From Isoptericola jiangsuensis (GTDB taxonomy: Bacteria > Actinomycetota > Actinomycetes > Actinomycetales > Cellulomonadaceae): a stretch of DNA of 64,000 bases. Below, piece after piece: positions 25,719 through 37,215 of this stretch; the first letter of the stretch is position 1, and every line of letters begins with the position of its first letter. The stretch spans positions 3,534,001 through 3,598,000 of the forward strand of contig NZ_PDJJ01000001.1 of assembly GCF_002563715.1 (NCBI RefSeq), in the 5' to 3' direction. The translations under genes were made by a program, and so were the position numbers. Under the pieces are notes generated by a model, which worked only from the letters and a program-made list of their open reading frames with translations, searched no databases and was not told the DNA's origin.

Positions 25719-26474
25719 TCAGCGGGTGGGGCGCAGCCGCAGACGGGACAGGTGGAGGTGCATCCAGCCGGCGGCGACCGCCAGGACGGCCACGCCGACA
25801 CCGGCCCAGAGGACGCCGGGGCCCACCCGCAGCGGGGAGAGCAGGTCGTCGGCGCTGCCGGTGCCCGCCGCGAGCTCCACGGCCGCGAGCAGCACCAGGC
25901 CGGGCAGGAGCAGCAGGGTGCCGGTCCAGGCGCCGTGGTTCTGGTAGCCGACGGCCACCGCGACGCCGACCATCACGTAGACGCTGACGACCAGCAGCTC
26001 GGACAGCGCCACACCGGTCCACCACAGCAGGTCGCCGGGGACGACGTCGACGGGGGCGGTCCAGGTCCAGCCGAGGCCCGTGAAGACCGCCCGTTCCACG
26101 AGGAACGCGACGACGTTGAGCACGCCGTACACCGCACCCGTGAGGAGCGCCGCGACGACCGACCCGGTGAACAGGGAGCGGCGCGTGCCGCCCGCGGCGA
26201 CGTGGTTCGTCATGATCGTCGACACCAGGATGATCCCGAGCGTGAACGCGAACCAGCGGGCGCTGTACTCGGCGCCGACGAGCACGCCGTTGCCCATCTC
26301 GTTGCCGGCGGCGTCGACGATCAGCGGCACGACGACCGCCACCAGGGTGAACACGGCCCAGAACCCGGCACCGACGATCACCCCGCCCTCGGTGACGCTC
26401 CGCACGACGCGGCGGAACCCGCGGCGGCGGGCGGCGGCGACGAAGACGTCGCGGTCGGTCAGGACGGTCGTCAT
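25719..26474 (-). CDS. Membrane subunit of YtrA-controlled ABC transporter
   Basis: A 251-residue integral membrane protein with six hydrophobic segments, start overlapping the stop of the ATPase gene before it (ATGA). No family signature is evident, but position in a GntR-ATPase-permease operon defines its role. Likely a cell-envelope stress exporter as in ytr operons of Firmicutes, which is an inference by analogy. Confidence 0.75.
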   Translation of the reverse strand: MTTVLTDRDVFVAAARRRGFRRVVRSVTEGGVIVGAGFWAVFTLVAVVVPLIVDAAGNEMGNGVLVGAEYSARWFAFTLGIILVSTIMTNHVAAGGTRRSLFTGSVVAALLTGAVYGVLNVVAFLVERAVFTGLGWTWTAPVDVVPGDLLWWTGVALSELLVVSVYVMVGVAVAVGYQNHGAWTGTLLLLPGLVLLAAVELAAGTGSADDLLSPLRVGPGVLWAGVGVAVLAVAAGWMHLHLSRLRLRPTR

Positions 26475-27454
26475 CGGGCTGCCCTCGCAGGGTCGGCGGC
26501 GCGGTCGCGCCGGGGGTCGGTGAGACGGACGAACAGGTCCTGCAGCGGCAGGGAGCCGATCTCGACGCCCGCGTCCCGGGCGGCCGCGGCCTCCCCGTCG
26601 ACGGGGGCGCCCTCGATCGTCACCTGGACGGTGCTCCCGAGCTGCTGGCGGTGCAGCACGCGCCGGCCGTCGACCAGCCGGTCCACGGCCGGGGCCGGGC
26701 CGGTGAGGCTGAACCCGCGCGCCTGCATCTCCTCGGCGGTCTCCGCCAGGAGGACGCGGCCCCGGTCGAGGACGACGACGTCCTCGAAGAGCCGCTCGAC
26801 CTCCTCGACCAGGTGGCTGGACAGCAGGATGGTGCGCGGGTGGGCGGCGTAGTCGGCGAGGATCTCGTCGTAGAACGCGTACCGGGTGGGTGCGTCCATC
26901 CCGAGGTAGACCTCGTCGAACACCGTCAGCGGCGCGCGGGACGCGAGACCGATGGTCGCGCCGACGGCGGACCGCTTGCCGCGGGACAGCGCCGCCGGCT
27001 TCTTGCGGACGTCGACCTCGAACAGGTCGAGGAGGCGGCCCGCGAGCTCCGCGTCCCATGCCGGGCGGAGCGCCTCGTAGTACCTCAGCGTCTCGACGAC
27101 CTTCTCGTCGTCCTGCAGGTCGCCGCTCTCACGGACCACCTGCACGTTGGCGGTCACCCACGGGTTCTCCCACGGGTCCTCCCAGCGGCCGGGGTCGACG
27201 TCCGCCGCGCCGACGCGCACCGTGCCCGACGAGGGCCGCGTGAACGCGGCCAGCAGGGACAGCATGGTCGACTTCCCGGCGCCGTTGCGGCCGAGCACGC
27301 CCGTGATGACGCCGGGTCGCAGCGTCACGCCGACGCCGTCGAGCGCCGTGGACGCGTCGTTCGTGACGGTGGTCCCGTCACGGGTGATGCGGCGCTGCCT
27401 GCCGAACTCGACGACGACGTCGTCGAGTCTCGCGCCGAAGGGTGGGGTCGTCAT
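26471..27454 (-). CDS. ABC transporter ATPase (YtrB-like)
   Basis: A 327-residue ATPase. Walker A is GRNGAGKST near residue 57, the signature is the divergent LSRGKRSAVG and Walker B is LTVFDEVYLGMD, where the final motif lacks the usual DEPxxGLD. These deviations are typical of the YtrB/GntR-linked subgroup. It overlaps both the regulator gene upstream and the membrane gene downstream by four bases. Confidence 0.85.
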   Translation of the reverse strand: MTTPPFGARLDDVVVEFGRQRRITRDGTTVTNDASTALDGVGVTLRPGVITGVLGRNGAGKSTMLSLLAAFTRPSSGTVRVGAADVDPGRWEDPWENPWVTANVQVVRESGDLQDDEKVVETLRYYEALRPAWDAELAGRLLDLFEVDVRKKPAALSRGKRSAVGATIGLASRAPLTVFDEVYLGMDAPTRYAFYDEILADYAAHPRTILLSSHLVEEVERLFEDVVVLDRGRVLLAETAEEMQARGFSLTGPAPAVDRLVDGRRVLHRQQLGSTVQVTIEGAPVDGEAAAARDAGVEIGSLPLQDLFVRLTDPRRDRAADPARAAR

Positions 27455-27837
27455 GACTTCTCCGGGGTGGTCGGACGGGCGTGGCCGTCGGTGCCGAGGA
27501 CGTAGGCGACGATCTCGTCGGAGCCGATGCCGAGGACGGCGGCCTGGGCCAGCGCCGGCGCGAGGACGTCGGTGAAGTAGGTGTCACGGTGCTGGTCGAG
27601 GAGGCGGCGGCGCGCGCCCGGGGCGACGAACATGCCGAGACCCCGCCGCTTGTAGAGCACGCCCTCGTCGACGAGCCCGGAGAACGCCTTGGCGGCGGTC
27701 GCCGGGTTGATGCGGAACGTCGTCGCGAACTGGGTGGTGGACATGACCTGCTCCTCCTCCGCGAGATCACCGGCGAGCACCTGCGCCCGGATCATCTGTG
27801 CGATCTGGACGTAGATCGGCTCGGGTCCGTCGAACAC
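27451..27837 (-). CDS. GntR-family regulator, YtrA subfamily
   Basis: A 128-residue repressor: a GntR winged helix at residues 8-75 (PIYVQIAQMIRAQVLAGDLA, then TQFATTFRINPATAAKAFSG) followed by only a short helical dimerisation tail, the mark of YtrA-type members. GTG start with CAGGAGG upstream. It heads the ATPase-permease operon and a perfect palindrome stands 28 bases before its start, so it is probably autoregulatory. Confidence 0.88.
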   Translation of the reverse strand: MFDGPEPIYVQIAQMIRAQVLAGDLAEEEQVMSTTQFATTFRINPATAAKAFSGLVDEGVLYKRRGLGMFVAPGARRRLLDQHRDTYFTDVLAPALAQAAVLGIGSDEIVAYVLGTDGHARPTTPEKS

Positions 27838-27864
27838 GCGGGCCTCCTGACCGTGTAGTGCTGG

Positions 27865-27888
27865 GGTTCATTACTTAACTAATGAACC
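27865..27888. promoter_or_regulatory. YtrA-type operator
   Basis: GGTTCATTA and its exact complement TAATGAACC are separated by CTTAAC. The AT-rich 24-bp inverted repeat is highly conspicuous in this GC-rich region and lies directly upstream of the GntR gene, overlapping its likely promoter. Confidence 0.75.
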
Positions 27889-27920
27889 ACAGATGCTGGG
27901 GAGCGTCAACCCCCTCCCGC

Positions 27921-27970
27921 GAGTCAGCGCACGACGGCGCGAGTCAGCGCACATCCGCGCGAGTCAGCGC
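27921..27970. repeat. 20-bp-step array, forward orientation (3 units)
   Basis: GAGTCAGCGC occurs at 27921, 27941 and 27961, exactly 20 bp apart, separated by variable decamers. Part of the repeat family found also at 28651, 50976, 63573 and 63831. No reading frame or known element explains it. Confidence 0.9.
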
Positions 27971-27978
27971 ACGACGAA

Positions 27979-28030
27979 GCGCACCGGCCTCCGGACCGAC
28001 GGGATGTCGTCGGTCCGGAGGCCGGTGCGC
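27979..28030. terminator. 22-bp perfect hairpin after the small gene at 28099
   Basis: Arms 27979-28000 and 28009-28030 are exactly complementary with an eight-base loop. It would terminate leftward transcription from the gene at 28099-28497 and lies beside the forward array. Confidence 0.75.
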
Positions 28031-28098
28031 TCGGGGGTCATGGCCGCACGGCGCGGCCGTCGCACGCCCGACTCCGGGCGGTGCGGCGCGGGCTCAGG

Positions 28099-28497
28099 TC
28101 AGAGGGCGGCGCGGATCTGGTCGGCGAGCTTCTGCGCGGACTTCTTGTTCTTCTTGCCGTCGAGCAGCGCGGTCGGCCGTCCCGGCATGTTCGCGACGTA
28201 GATCGCCACGTGCGACCCCTGCGCGGTCGGCGTGATCTCGATCCCCGTGGCCAGCTCCCAGCTCAGCCACGTCTTGCGCGTGATGACGGCGATGGTGCGC
28301 TTGTCGTCGCTCTCGCCGGCCACCTGGTGCTTGTTCGCCGCCACGACGGCGTGGACCGCGGCGCTCACTTGCTCCGGCGTCCCGGGCAGGTCGACCTCGA
28401 CGGCCGCGGACGAGTCGACGAATCCGAACGACGGGGCCAGCGCGGCACCGTACTGGTCGACGAAGCGCGACTCCAGGACCTTCTCAAAGATGGGCAT
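28099..28497 (-). CDS. Small conserved-looking protein of unknown function
   Basis: A 132-residue soluble protein that I do not recognise. It has alternating strand/helix character (FEKVLESRFVDQYGAALAPS, later KRTIAVITRKTWLSWELATG) that recalls SRPBCC-like domains, and a Lys-rich C-terminal helix. It is a single gene bracketed by strong hairpins and by the forward (27921) and inverted (28651) 20-bp-step arrays. Confidence 0.65.
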   Translation of the reverse strand: MPIFEKVLESRFVDQYGAALAPSFGFVDSSAAVEVDLPGTPEQVSAAVHAVVAANKHQVAGESDDKRTIAVITRKTWLSWELATGIEITPTAQGSHVAIYVANMPGRPTALLDGKKNKKSAQKLADQIRAAL

Positions 28498-28610
28498 GGG
28501 GGAACATTACTCACGAAACGGGCGCCGGTGATCGTCCGACCCGCAGGACGTCGCGCACGTCCTGCGGGCGACGCGGGCCTGCCCGGACTCCGGGACGCCC
28601 GCCGACGGCG

Positions 28611-28646
28611 AAGGCCCGTGGCGGGAGCACACCCGCCACGGGCCTT
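28611..28646. terminator. Terminator downstream of lysC-asd
   Basis: Fifteen-base perfect arms (28611-28625 and 28632-28646) with a six-base loop, about 100 bases after the asd stop on the minus strand. Confidence 0.75.
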
Positions 28647-28650
28647 CGTG

Positions 28651-28740
28651 CGCTGACTCGCGCTGATCAGCGCTGAGTCGCCGGAACCTGCGCTGAGTCA
28701 GCAGAACCTGCGCTGAGTCAGCAGGACCGGCGCTGACTCG
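28651..28740. repeat. Step array, inverted orientation (6 units)
   Basis: CGCTGA units at 28651, 28661, 28671, 28691, 28711 and 28731, so steps of 10, 10, 20, 20 and 20 bp, mostly followed by GTC or CTC. It is the inverse complement of the array at 27921-27970 and ends directly at the asd stop codon. Confidence 0.9.
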
Positions 28741-28742
28741 CG

Positions 28743-31163
<2,421 letters not shown>

Positions 31164-31306
31164 GTTGTGCTGCTTCCTCCTCCCGGCCTCCGTCTCTCTC
31201 AACGGTCCGCCGGTGCTCGATGCTTGCGCCGACCATCGTAACGGCCGACGCGGGCGGCGCCAGGGCACGTCCGTCCCGTGGGCGCCCGGGCGCCGGGGCG
31301 CGCCCG

Positions 31307-32086
31307 TCAGAGCAGGTCGCCGACGACGTCGTAGCCGAGCTTGCAGACGAGCGCCCCGACGACGACGACGAACACGACGCGCACGAACCCGCTGCCCTTC
31401 GCGACCGCCATCCGCGCGCCGACGTACCCGCCGACGAGGTTCGCCGCACCCATCGCGAGGCCGAGGCCCCAGATCACCGCGCCGTGCGGGACGAAGTAGA
31501 GCAGCGCGCCGAGGTTGGTCGCGAAGTTGACGATCTTCGCCAGCGCCGACGCCGGGAGGAACGCGTACCCGAGGATGCTCACGAGCGAGATGACGAGGAA
31601 CGTGCCGGTGCCGGGACCGAGCAGCCCGTCGTACGCGCCGATGACGAGCCCGATGCCGGCGGCCGTCCAGCGGTGCCGGTTGCCCTCCCAGCGGAGGTCG
31701 TCGTGCGCGCCGAGCTGCGGCTTGAGGATCGTGAAGAGCAGGACGCCGATCAGGACCACGAGGATGATCGGGGTGAAGAGCTCGGCGGGGATCAGGGTGG
31801 CGAGCGCGGCCCCGCCGAACGCCCCGACGAGCGCGGCGAGCGCCATCGGCCCCGCCGTGGTGAGGTCCGGCCCGACCCGGCGGTAGTAGGTCAGGGAGCT
31901 GACCGAGGTCCCCATGATCGAGCCCAGCTTGTTGGTCGCGAGCGCCTGCACCGGCGAGATCCCGGGGACGAGGAGCAGCGCCGGGAGCTGGATGAGCCCG
32001 CCGCCCCCGACGACGGCGTCCACCCACCCGGCCGCCAGGCCGGCGAGGACGAGCAGGAGGACGGTGGTGAGGTCGAGTTCGGGCAC
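31307..32086 (-). CDS. TauE/SafE (TSUP) family permease
   Basis: A 259-residue membrane protein with about eight spans and the duplicated TSUP motif ([21 protein letters not shown] in the first half, [17 protein letters not shown] in the second). Family members export sulfite, sulfoacetate or related anions. The substrate is not evident here. It lies upstream of lysC on the same strand without close coupling. Confidence 0.87.
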   Translation of the reverse strand: MPELDLTTVLLLVLAGLAAGWVDAVVGGGGLIQLPALLLVPGISPVQALATNKLGSIMGTSVSSLTYYRRVGPDLTTAGPMALAALVGAFGGAALATLIPAELFTPIILVVLIGVLLFTILKPQLGAHDDLRWEGNRHRWTAAGIGLVIGAYDGLLGPGTGTFLVISLVSILGYAFLPASALAKIVNFATNLGALLYFVPHGAVIWGLGLAMGAANLVGGYVGARMAVAKGSGFVRVVFVVVVGALVCKLGYDVVGDLL

Positions 32087-32135
32087 CCGGTGATCCTAGG
32101 CACCGCCCGCCCGCGGGGCGGCGGCTGCCCGCCCC

Positions 32136-32714
32136 TCAGGAGTGCAGGGCGTCGTACTCCGCCTCGGCGGCGACGTCGTCCTCCACGTCGAGGCGCAGGT
32201 GGGACAGCACGCCCTGCAAGACGCGCAGCACGGACGACGCGCGCTCGCCCCAGATCGACAGGTAGGAGAACTGCCACCACCACAGGCCCTCGAGCTCGTG
32301 GCCGTCGTCGTAGTGCTGGAGGCCCTTGGCGATCTCCTCCGTGACGCAGGCGAGGTCGCCGGACATCGTGGCGGGGGTGACGTCGCCGCCGAGCACGGGG
32401 TCGGGCACCTCGACGTAGTCGTCGAAGCCGTCGAACATCTGCGCGAGCGCGTCGCGCAACGGGTCGACGTCGGTCTCGCGTCCGGCGTCGGGCTCGAACC
32501 GTTCGACGGGGACGACGTCGACGATCGCGGCGAGGCGCGCGCCGGCCGCGAGGAGGTCGGAGGTCGCCAGGATGAGGAGGGACAGCTCGGCGCCGGGGAA
32601 GCCGCCGGACGCGACCTGCGTCGTCGTGGACAGGAACGTGCGGGCCTGCGCGGACATCAGCTCCGCGACCTCGCGGAGCTCGGAGTCGGCTGCGATCTCT
32701 GGCACGGTCCTCAC
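32136..32714 (-). CDS. DUF5063 protein
   Basis: A 192-residue cytoplasmic protein of the DUF5063 family, typically located between recR and lysC in actinobacteria, as here. It is mostly helical with a Trp-rich motif (ELEGLWWWQFSYLSIWGERA) near residue 145. No activity is known. Confidence 0.8.
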   Translation of the reverse strand: MRTVPEIAADSELREVAELMSAQARTFLSTTTQVASGGFPGAELSLLILATSDLLAAGARLAAIVDVVPVERFEPDAGRETDVDPLRDALAQMFDGFDDYVEVPDPVLGGDVTPATMSGDLACVTEEIAKGLQHYDDGHELEGLWWWQFSYLSIWGERASSVLRVLQGVLSHLRLDVEDDVAAEAEYDALHS

Positions 32715-32742
32715 CTGGTCCTTCCGGGGGCCGTGGTGCCGG

Positions 32743-33342
32743 TCAGGCTCCGACGACCCGTCGTCCTTCGAACGCCCGGCCGAGGGTGACCTCGTCGGCG
32801 TACTCCAAGTCTCCCCCGACGGGCAGGCCCGACGCCAGACGGGAGACGGTCACACCCATGGGGGCGATGAGGCGGGACAGGTAGGTGGCGGTGGCCTCGC
32901 CCTCGACGTTGGGGTCGGTGGCGAGGATGACCTCGGTGACGGTGCCGTCGGCGAGCCGGGTGAGGAGCTGGCTGATGCGCAGGTCGTCGGGGCCGACGTT
33001 CTCCAGCGGGTTGATGGCGCCGCCGAGCACGTGGTACCGGCCGCGGTACTCACGGGTGCGTTCGACGACGACGACGTCCTTGGGCTCCTCGACGACGCAG
33101 ATGACGTCGTCGGCGCGGCGCGGGTCGGCGCAGACGCGGCACTGCGCGGACTCGGCGACGTTCCCGCACGTCTCGCAGAACTGGACGCGCGCCTTGACCT
33201 GCGTGAGCGCCTCGACGAGGCGGCGGACGTCGGCCGCGTCGGTGGCGAGCAGGTGGAACGCGATCCGCTGCGCGCTCTTGGGCCCGACGCCGGGCAGCCG
33301 GCCGAGCTCGTCGATCAGGTCCTGGACCGCGCCTTCGTACAC
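32743..33342 (-). CDS. recR: Recombination mediator RecR
   Basis: A 199-residue RecFOR-pathway protein that helps load RecA at gaps. Order of elements: helix-hairpin-helix [20 protein letters not shown], the four-cysteine zinc finger [19 protein letters not shown] near residue 57, the Toprim region [15 protein letters not shown], and the C-terminal [20 protein letters not shown]. Length and motifs are fully standard. Confidence 0.96.
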   Translation of the reverse strand: MYEGAVQDLIDELGRLPGVGPKSAQRIAFHLLATDAADVRRLVEALTQVKARVQFCETCGNVAESAQCRVCADPRRADDVICVVEEPKDVVVVERTREYRGRYHVLGGAINPLENVGPDDLRISQLLTRLADGTVTEVILATDPNVEGEATATYLSRLIAPMGVTVSRLASGLPVGGDLEYADEVTLGRAFEGRRVVGA

Positions 33343-33435
33343 GTCCTCAGCCTACGGCCCGCCGGTGACGCCGGTGCACGCGGCGCGCGTGACGCTCGCC
33401 GCCGACCGTCCGCGCCCCCGGCCGTCGGGCGCCCG

Positions 33436-34041
33436 TCACACCCAGCCCTGGGCGCGGGCGATCCGCACCGCCTCGTGCCGGTTGGCGACGCCCAGCTTGG
33501 CCACCGCCGACGACAGGTAGTTGCGCACCGTGCCCGGCGCGAGCGCGGCGCGGGCCGCGATCTCCTCGACGGGGGCGCCGTCGGCGGCGAGCTCCAGGAC
33601 GTCGGCCTCCCGAGCGGTCAGCGGCGAGTCCCCGGCGGCGATGGCGTCGGCCGCGAGCTCGGGGTCGACGTACCGGCCGCCGGCCGCGACCTGCCGGACG
33701 GTGTCCGCGAGCACGGTGGCGGGCACGGACTTGGGCAGGAACCCGCGCACCCCGGCGCCGAGCGCCTTCTTGAGGTGGCCGGGACGCCCGTGCCCGGTGA
33801 CGATGACGACCCCGCACCCCGGCTGCCCCGCCAGGACGGCCTCCGCGACCTCGATGCCGTCCGCGCCGGGCATCTGCAGGTCGAGCACGGCGACGTCGGG
33901 CCGCTCCCGCTGCACGACGGCCACCGCCTCGGGCCCGGTGCCCGCCACCGCGACGACCTCCAGGTCGTCCTCCAGGTCGAGCAGGCGGGCGACGGCGTCC
34001 CGGATGAGGGTCTCGTCGTCGGCGAGGACGATGCGGATCAT
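33436..34041 (-). CDS. NarL/LuxR-type response regulator
   Basis: A 201-residue response regulator with receiver domain (phospho-Asp in VAVLDLQMPG near residue 54, Lys in FLPKS) and LuxR helix-turn-helix (LTAREADVLELAADGAPVEE to VRNYLSSAVAKLGV). It overlaps the kinase gene start and stop (ATGA), and together they probably control the ABC exporter genes just upstream in the same direction. Confidence 0.92.
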   Translation of the reverse strand: MIRIVLADDETLIRDAVARLLDLEDDLEVVAVAGTGPEAVAVVQRERPDVAVLDLQMPGADGIEVAEAVLAGQPGCGVVIVTGHGRPGHLKKALGAGVRGFLPKSVPATVLADTVRQVAAGGRYVDPELAADAIAAGDSPLTAREADVLELAADGAPVEEIAARAALAPGTVRNYLSSAVAKLGVANRHEAVRIARAQGWV

Positions 34042-35270
34042 GCGGCGGCTCCGGCGGGGACGCGGGCGGTCAGGGTGAAGGAGTCGCCGGGGGCGGCGGC
34101 GTCGAGGGTGCCGCCGACGGCGGCGAGGCGTTCCCGCAGGCCCGTCAGGCCCGTCCCGGCGGACGGCCCGGGGCGGACCGTGGACGCACCGGCGGGCGCC
34201 GCGCCGTCGTTCTCCAGGCGCAGGACGACGGCGTCGCCGTCACGGTCGAGGTCGAGACGGCAGCGGGTGGCGCGCGAGTGCCGCACCACGTTGGTCACGC
34301 CCTCGCGCACGACCCAGGCGAGCGCCTCCTGGCGCGCCGGGTCCAGGGCGGGCACGTCCCCGACGACGCGCACGGAGATCCCTGCGGCGCGCAGGACGGA
34401 GCGCGCGCCCGCGAGCTCGGTGGCGAGGTCCGCCGTCCGGTACCCCGCGACGACGCCGCGCACCTCCCGCAGGGAGTCGTGGGCGAGGGTGCGGACCTCG
34501 ACCATCTCGTCGGCCGCGCGCGCGTCGCCACGGCGGGCCAGCGCCGCCGCGAGGTCGCTCTTGACCGCGACGGCGGACAGGGCGCGCCCGACGACGTCGT
34601 GCATGTCCCGGGAGATGCGCAGCCGTTCCTCGGCGACGGCGAGCCGCGCGGCGACCTCACGGGCCGCGGTGAGCTCGCGCACGACCTCCAGCACCCACAT
34701 CGACAGGCGCACGGTGCCCGTCCAGAACAGCGTCGCGAGGTAGAGGAACACGGCGACCGGGACGGTGCCCGCCCGCAGGTCCCCGTCGAGGGCGGCCGCG
34801 GCCACCACCAGCACGGGCACCGCGACCGCCGCGACCGCCAGCCGGCGGAACGGGAACCCGACGGCCAGCGCCCCGAACGTCGCCGCGCCGCACACGCCCA
34901 CGGCCGTCGCCCGGGCGTCCGACCAGCCGTCCCCGCCCGGCAGGACGGCGACGGTGAGCGCCAGGAGGACCGCGGTGGCCCCGAGCATCGCGACCATCGC
35001 CGGGTGCGGCCGTCCGCCGTCCACCAGCGGACGGTCGAACCCGGCGTGGATCGTCGCGAAGCACAGCCCCATGTGGACGATCGCGGCGACCGCCACCGCG
35101 CCCAGCGCGAGGTCCGACGGCATCGGTCCGGGGTGCTCGGACACCGCGGCGACCGGGTAGAGGTAGAAGAACCCCTCCAGCGGCACGAACAGGTAGAGCG
35201 TGACCCGCGTGTACAGCTCGACGCCGCGGGCACCGCCGGCGAGGGACGCGGCGGGCCGGTGGGAGGTCAC
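34038..35270 (-). CDS. NarL-family sensor histidine kinase
   Basis: A 410-residue membrane kinase. About six hydrophobic spans form the N-terminal sensor (residues 20-190), followed by a HisKA_3 dimerisation domain with the phospho-accepting His in RISRDMHDVVGRALSAV, and an HATPase with the N-box VREGVTNVVRHSRA and GTGLTGLRERL. The GTG at 35270 is chosen. The layout is that of DesK-like kinases that sense membrane state. The signal is unknown. Confidence 0.9.
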   Translation of the reverse strand: MTSHRPAASLAGGARGVELYTRVTLYLFVPLEGFFYLYPVAAVSEHPGPMPSDLALGAVAVAAIVHMGLCFATIHAGFDRPLVDGGRPHPAMVAMLGATAVLLALTVAVLPGGDGWSDARATAVGVCGAATFGALAVGFPFRRLAVAAVAVPVLVVAAAALDGDLRAGTVPVAVFLYLATLFWTGTVRLSMWVLEVVRELTAAREVAARLAVAEERLRISRDMHDVVGRALSAVAVKSDLAAALARRGDARAADEMVEVRTLAHDSLREVRGVVAGYRTADLATELAGARSVLRAAGISVRVVGDVPALDPARQEALAWVVREGVTNVVRHSRATRCRLDLDRDGDAVVLRLENDGAAPAGASTVRPGPSAGTGLTGLRERLAAVGGTLDAAAPGDSFTLTARVPAGAAA

Positions 35271-35305
35271 CCGGCCAGCCTGCCACGTCCCCGCGTCCGC
35301 ACCGG

Positions 35306-36133
35306 TCACCGGCGCGGCGCCCAGCGCATCCACCGCTGCGCCACCCACGCCGCGAGCGCCGTCCACGCCACGACCACCCCGAGGGGCTGCGCGGCCGCGG
35401 CGAACGTCGCGGCGAAGGTGAGGGTGGCGCCGTCGCCGGCGCTGCCGGTCAGCCCCAGCCACAGCAGGTCCGTGACGGCCCGCAGCGGCGTGAACCCGGC
35501 GACGACGTCCACCACGCTGCCGGGCGGCAGCGGGAACATGCCCGCGAACGGCAGGACCAGCACGATGACGGGCAGCGTGGTGAGCTGCACCGACTCGACG
35601 GTGCGCGACATGCCCGCCGTGGCGGCGGCGAGCGCCACCATGACGGCCGTGCCGCCCAGGGCCGCCACGAGCACGAGCACCGGGTTCGCGAGCCCCGGCG
35701 GGTCGAGCAGCAGCGCCACCGCGGTGTACCCGAGGACGAGCTGGACCAGCACGATCACGGCGGGCGGGACCGCGGGCGCCAGCAGCACGTCGAGCCGCGT
35801 CGACGACCCCGTGAGGAGCCGCTGCAGCACCCGGTCCTCGCGGCGGGCCACGTACGCGGTCGTGATGTTGTAGTAGACGACGAAGATCAGCGACACCGTC
35901 AGCAGCGTCACCAGGACGCCCGCCGCGACGTCCTGGCCGACGGCGTCGTCGCGACCCACCCCGCCGACGACGGAGAACAGCAGGACGAACGCGACCGGCA
36001 GCGCCAGGGCGTACATGAGGGCGGTGCGGTTGCGGACCAGCAGCAGCGTCTCCGCGCGGGTCAGGGCGAGCAGCCGGCGCACGCGCGGGGCGGTGGGCCG
36101 GGTCGTGCGGGTGGTGGCGGTGACGGCGCTCAT
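35306..36133 (-). CDS. ABC-2 exporter permease
   Basis: A 275-residue protein with six spans; ARREDRVLQRLLTGSS is the cytoplasmic coupling region. It overlaps the ATPase gene by four bases and precedes the two-component pair, suggesting an antibiotic- or lipid-stress-induced exporter under their control. Confidence 0.85.
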   Translation of the reverse strand: MSAVTATTRTTRPTAPRVRRLLALTRAETLLLVRNRTALMYALALPVAFVLLFSVVGGVGRDDAVGQDVAAGVLVTLLTVSLIFVVYYNITTAYVARREDRVLQRLLTGSSTRLDVLLAPAVPPAVIVLVQLVLGYTAVALLLDPPGLANPVLVLVAALGGTAVMVALAAATAGMSRTVESVQLTTLPVIVLVLPFAGMFPLPPGSVVDVVAGFTPLRAVTDLLWLGLTGSAGDGATLTFAATFAAAAQPLGVVVAWTALAAWVAQRWMRWAPRR

Positions 36134-37077
36134 GCGGCGACCTCCTCGTCGACGTCGGCGCCCTGCGCGAGGGACAGGAACGCCTGCTCGAGCGACGCGG
36201 ACCGCGCCCCGAGCTCCTCCAGGGCCAGACCGCGCTCGCGGGCCCACACCAGCAGGGTCTCCAGGTCGTGCTGCAGGGCGGTGGTGCGCACCAGGACGCG
36301 GTCCCGCTCGACCTCGGCGTCGACCAGGCCCGACAGGGCGGGCAGGTCGGCCGGCGTGAGGGTGAGGCGCTCACCGCCGACGCCGGACGGCACGAACTCG
36401 ACGCGCGCGGGCTCCGCGGCCACCGTCTCGGCGACGGTGCCCTCCCGGACGACCCGCCCGGCCCGCATGATCGCGATCCGGTCCGCGAGCGCCTCGGCCT
36501 CCTCCAGGTAGTGGGTGGTGAGCAGCACCGTCATGCCGTCGTCCAGCAGGCCGCGCACGAGCCGCCACACCGCACGGCGGCTCTCCGGGTCGAGGCCCGT
36601 GGTGGGCTCGTCCATGATCAGCAGCTCGGGGCGCCCCAGGATCGCGAGCGCCAGGTCGAGGCGGCGGCGCTCGCCGCCGGACAGGCTGCCGACGCGCACG
36701 TCGGCGCGACCGGAGAGCGACAGGGCGGCGAGGACGTCGTCGACGTCCCGCGGCGCGGCCAGGGTGCCCGCCCACGTGCGGGCGGTCTCGGCGGTGGTGA
36801 GGTCGGCGGAGAAGCCCGCCTCCTGCAGCATGATGCCGAGGCCGCCCACGACCTGGTGCCGGTCCCGGTACGGGTCGTGCCCGAGGACGCTGATCGTGCC
36901 GCCGTCGGCGGGCGCCAGGCCCTCGACGAGCTCGACGAGCGACGTCTTGCCGGCGCCGTTGACGCCGAGGAGGGCGAGGAGCTCGCCGCGGCGGACGTCG
37001 AGGTCGACGCCGCGCACCGCCTCGAAGCGGCCGTAGCGGCGCCGCACGCCGCGCAGGGAGATGATGTTCTCGGTCAT
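36130..37077 (-). CDS. ABC exporter ATPase
   Basis: A 315-residue ATPase with Walker A GVNGAGKTS near residue 40, signature LSGGERRRLDLALA, Walker B LLIMDEPTTGLDP and TTHYLEEAEALADR, plus a C-terminal accessory domain. First gene of the ATPase-permease-kinase-regulator operon. Confidence 0.92.
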   Translation of the reverse strand: MTENIISLRGVRRRYGRFEAVRGVDLDVRRGELLALLGVNGAGKTSLVELVEGLAPADGGTISVLGHDPYRDRHQVVGGLGIMLQEAGFSADLTTAETARTWAGTLAAPRDVDDVLAALSLSGRADVRVGSLSGGERRRLDLALAILGRPELLIMDEPTTGLDPESRRAVWRLVRGLLDDGMTVLLTTHYLEEAEALADRIAIMRAGRVVREGTVAETVAAEPARVEFVPSGVGGERLTLTPADLPALSGLVDAEVERDRVLVRTTALQHDLETLLVWARERGLALEELGARSASLEQAFLSLAQGADVDEEVAA

Positions 37078-37157
37078 GACCCCAGCCTGTCGCCGCGGCG
37101 TCGTCGCAGGTAGTGCCGCCTGTCACGGGTTCGTGTGAGGTCCGCACGGGCGGGGCG

Positions 37158-37169
37158 TGACATCTGTCA
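37158..37169. promoter_or_regulatory. TGACATCTGTCA inverted repeat upstream of the ABC operon
   Basis: Five-base arms TGACA/TGTCA lie about 80 bases upstream of the ATPase start and could bind the response regulator encoded by the operon. There is only one copy, so this is a tentative reading. Confidence 0.25.
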
Positions 37170-37179
37170 TCACGTGCGT

Positions 37180-37214
37180 GGACCGCCCGACCCGGAGGTC
37201 AGGAGGGCGGGTCC
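37180..37214. terminator. Terminator after the serine hydrolase
   Basis: Arms 37180-37188 and 37205-37214 pair with a single bulge directly after the stop at 37216 on the minus strand. Confidence 0.45.
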
Positions 37215-37215
37215 C

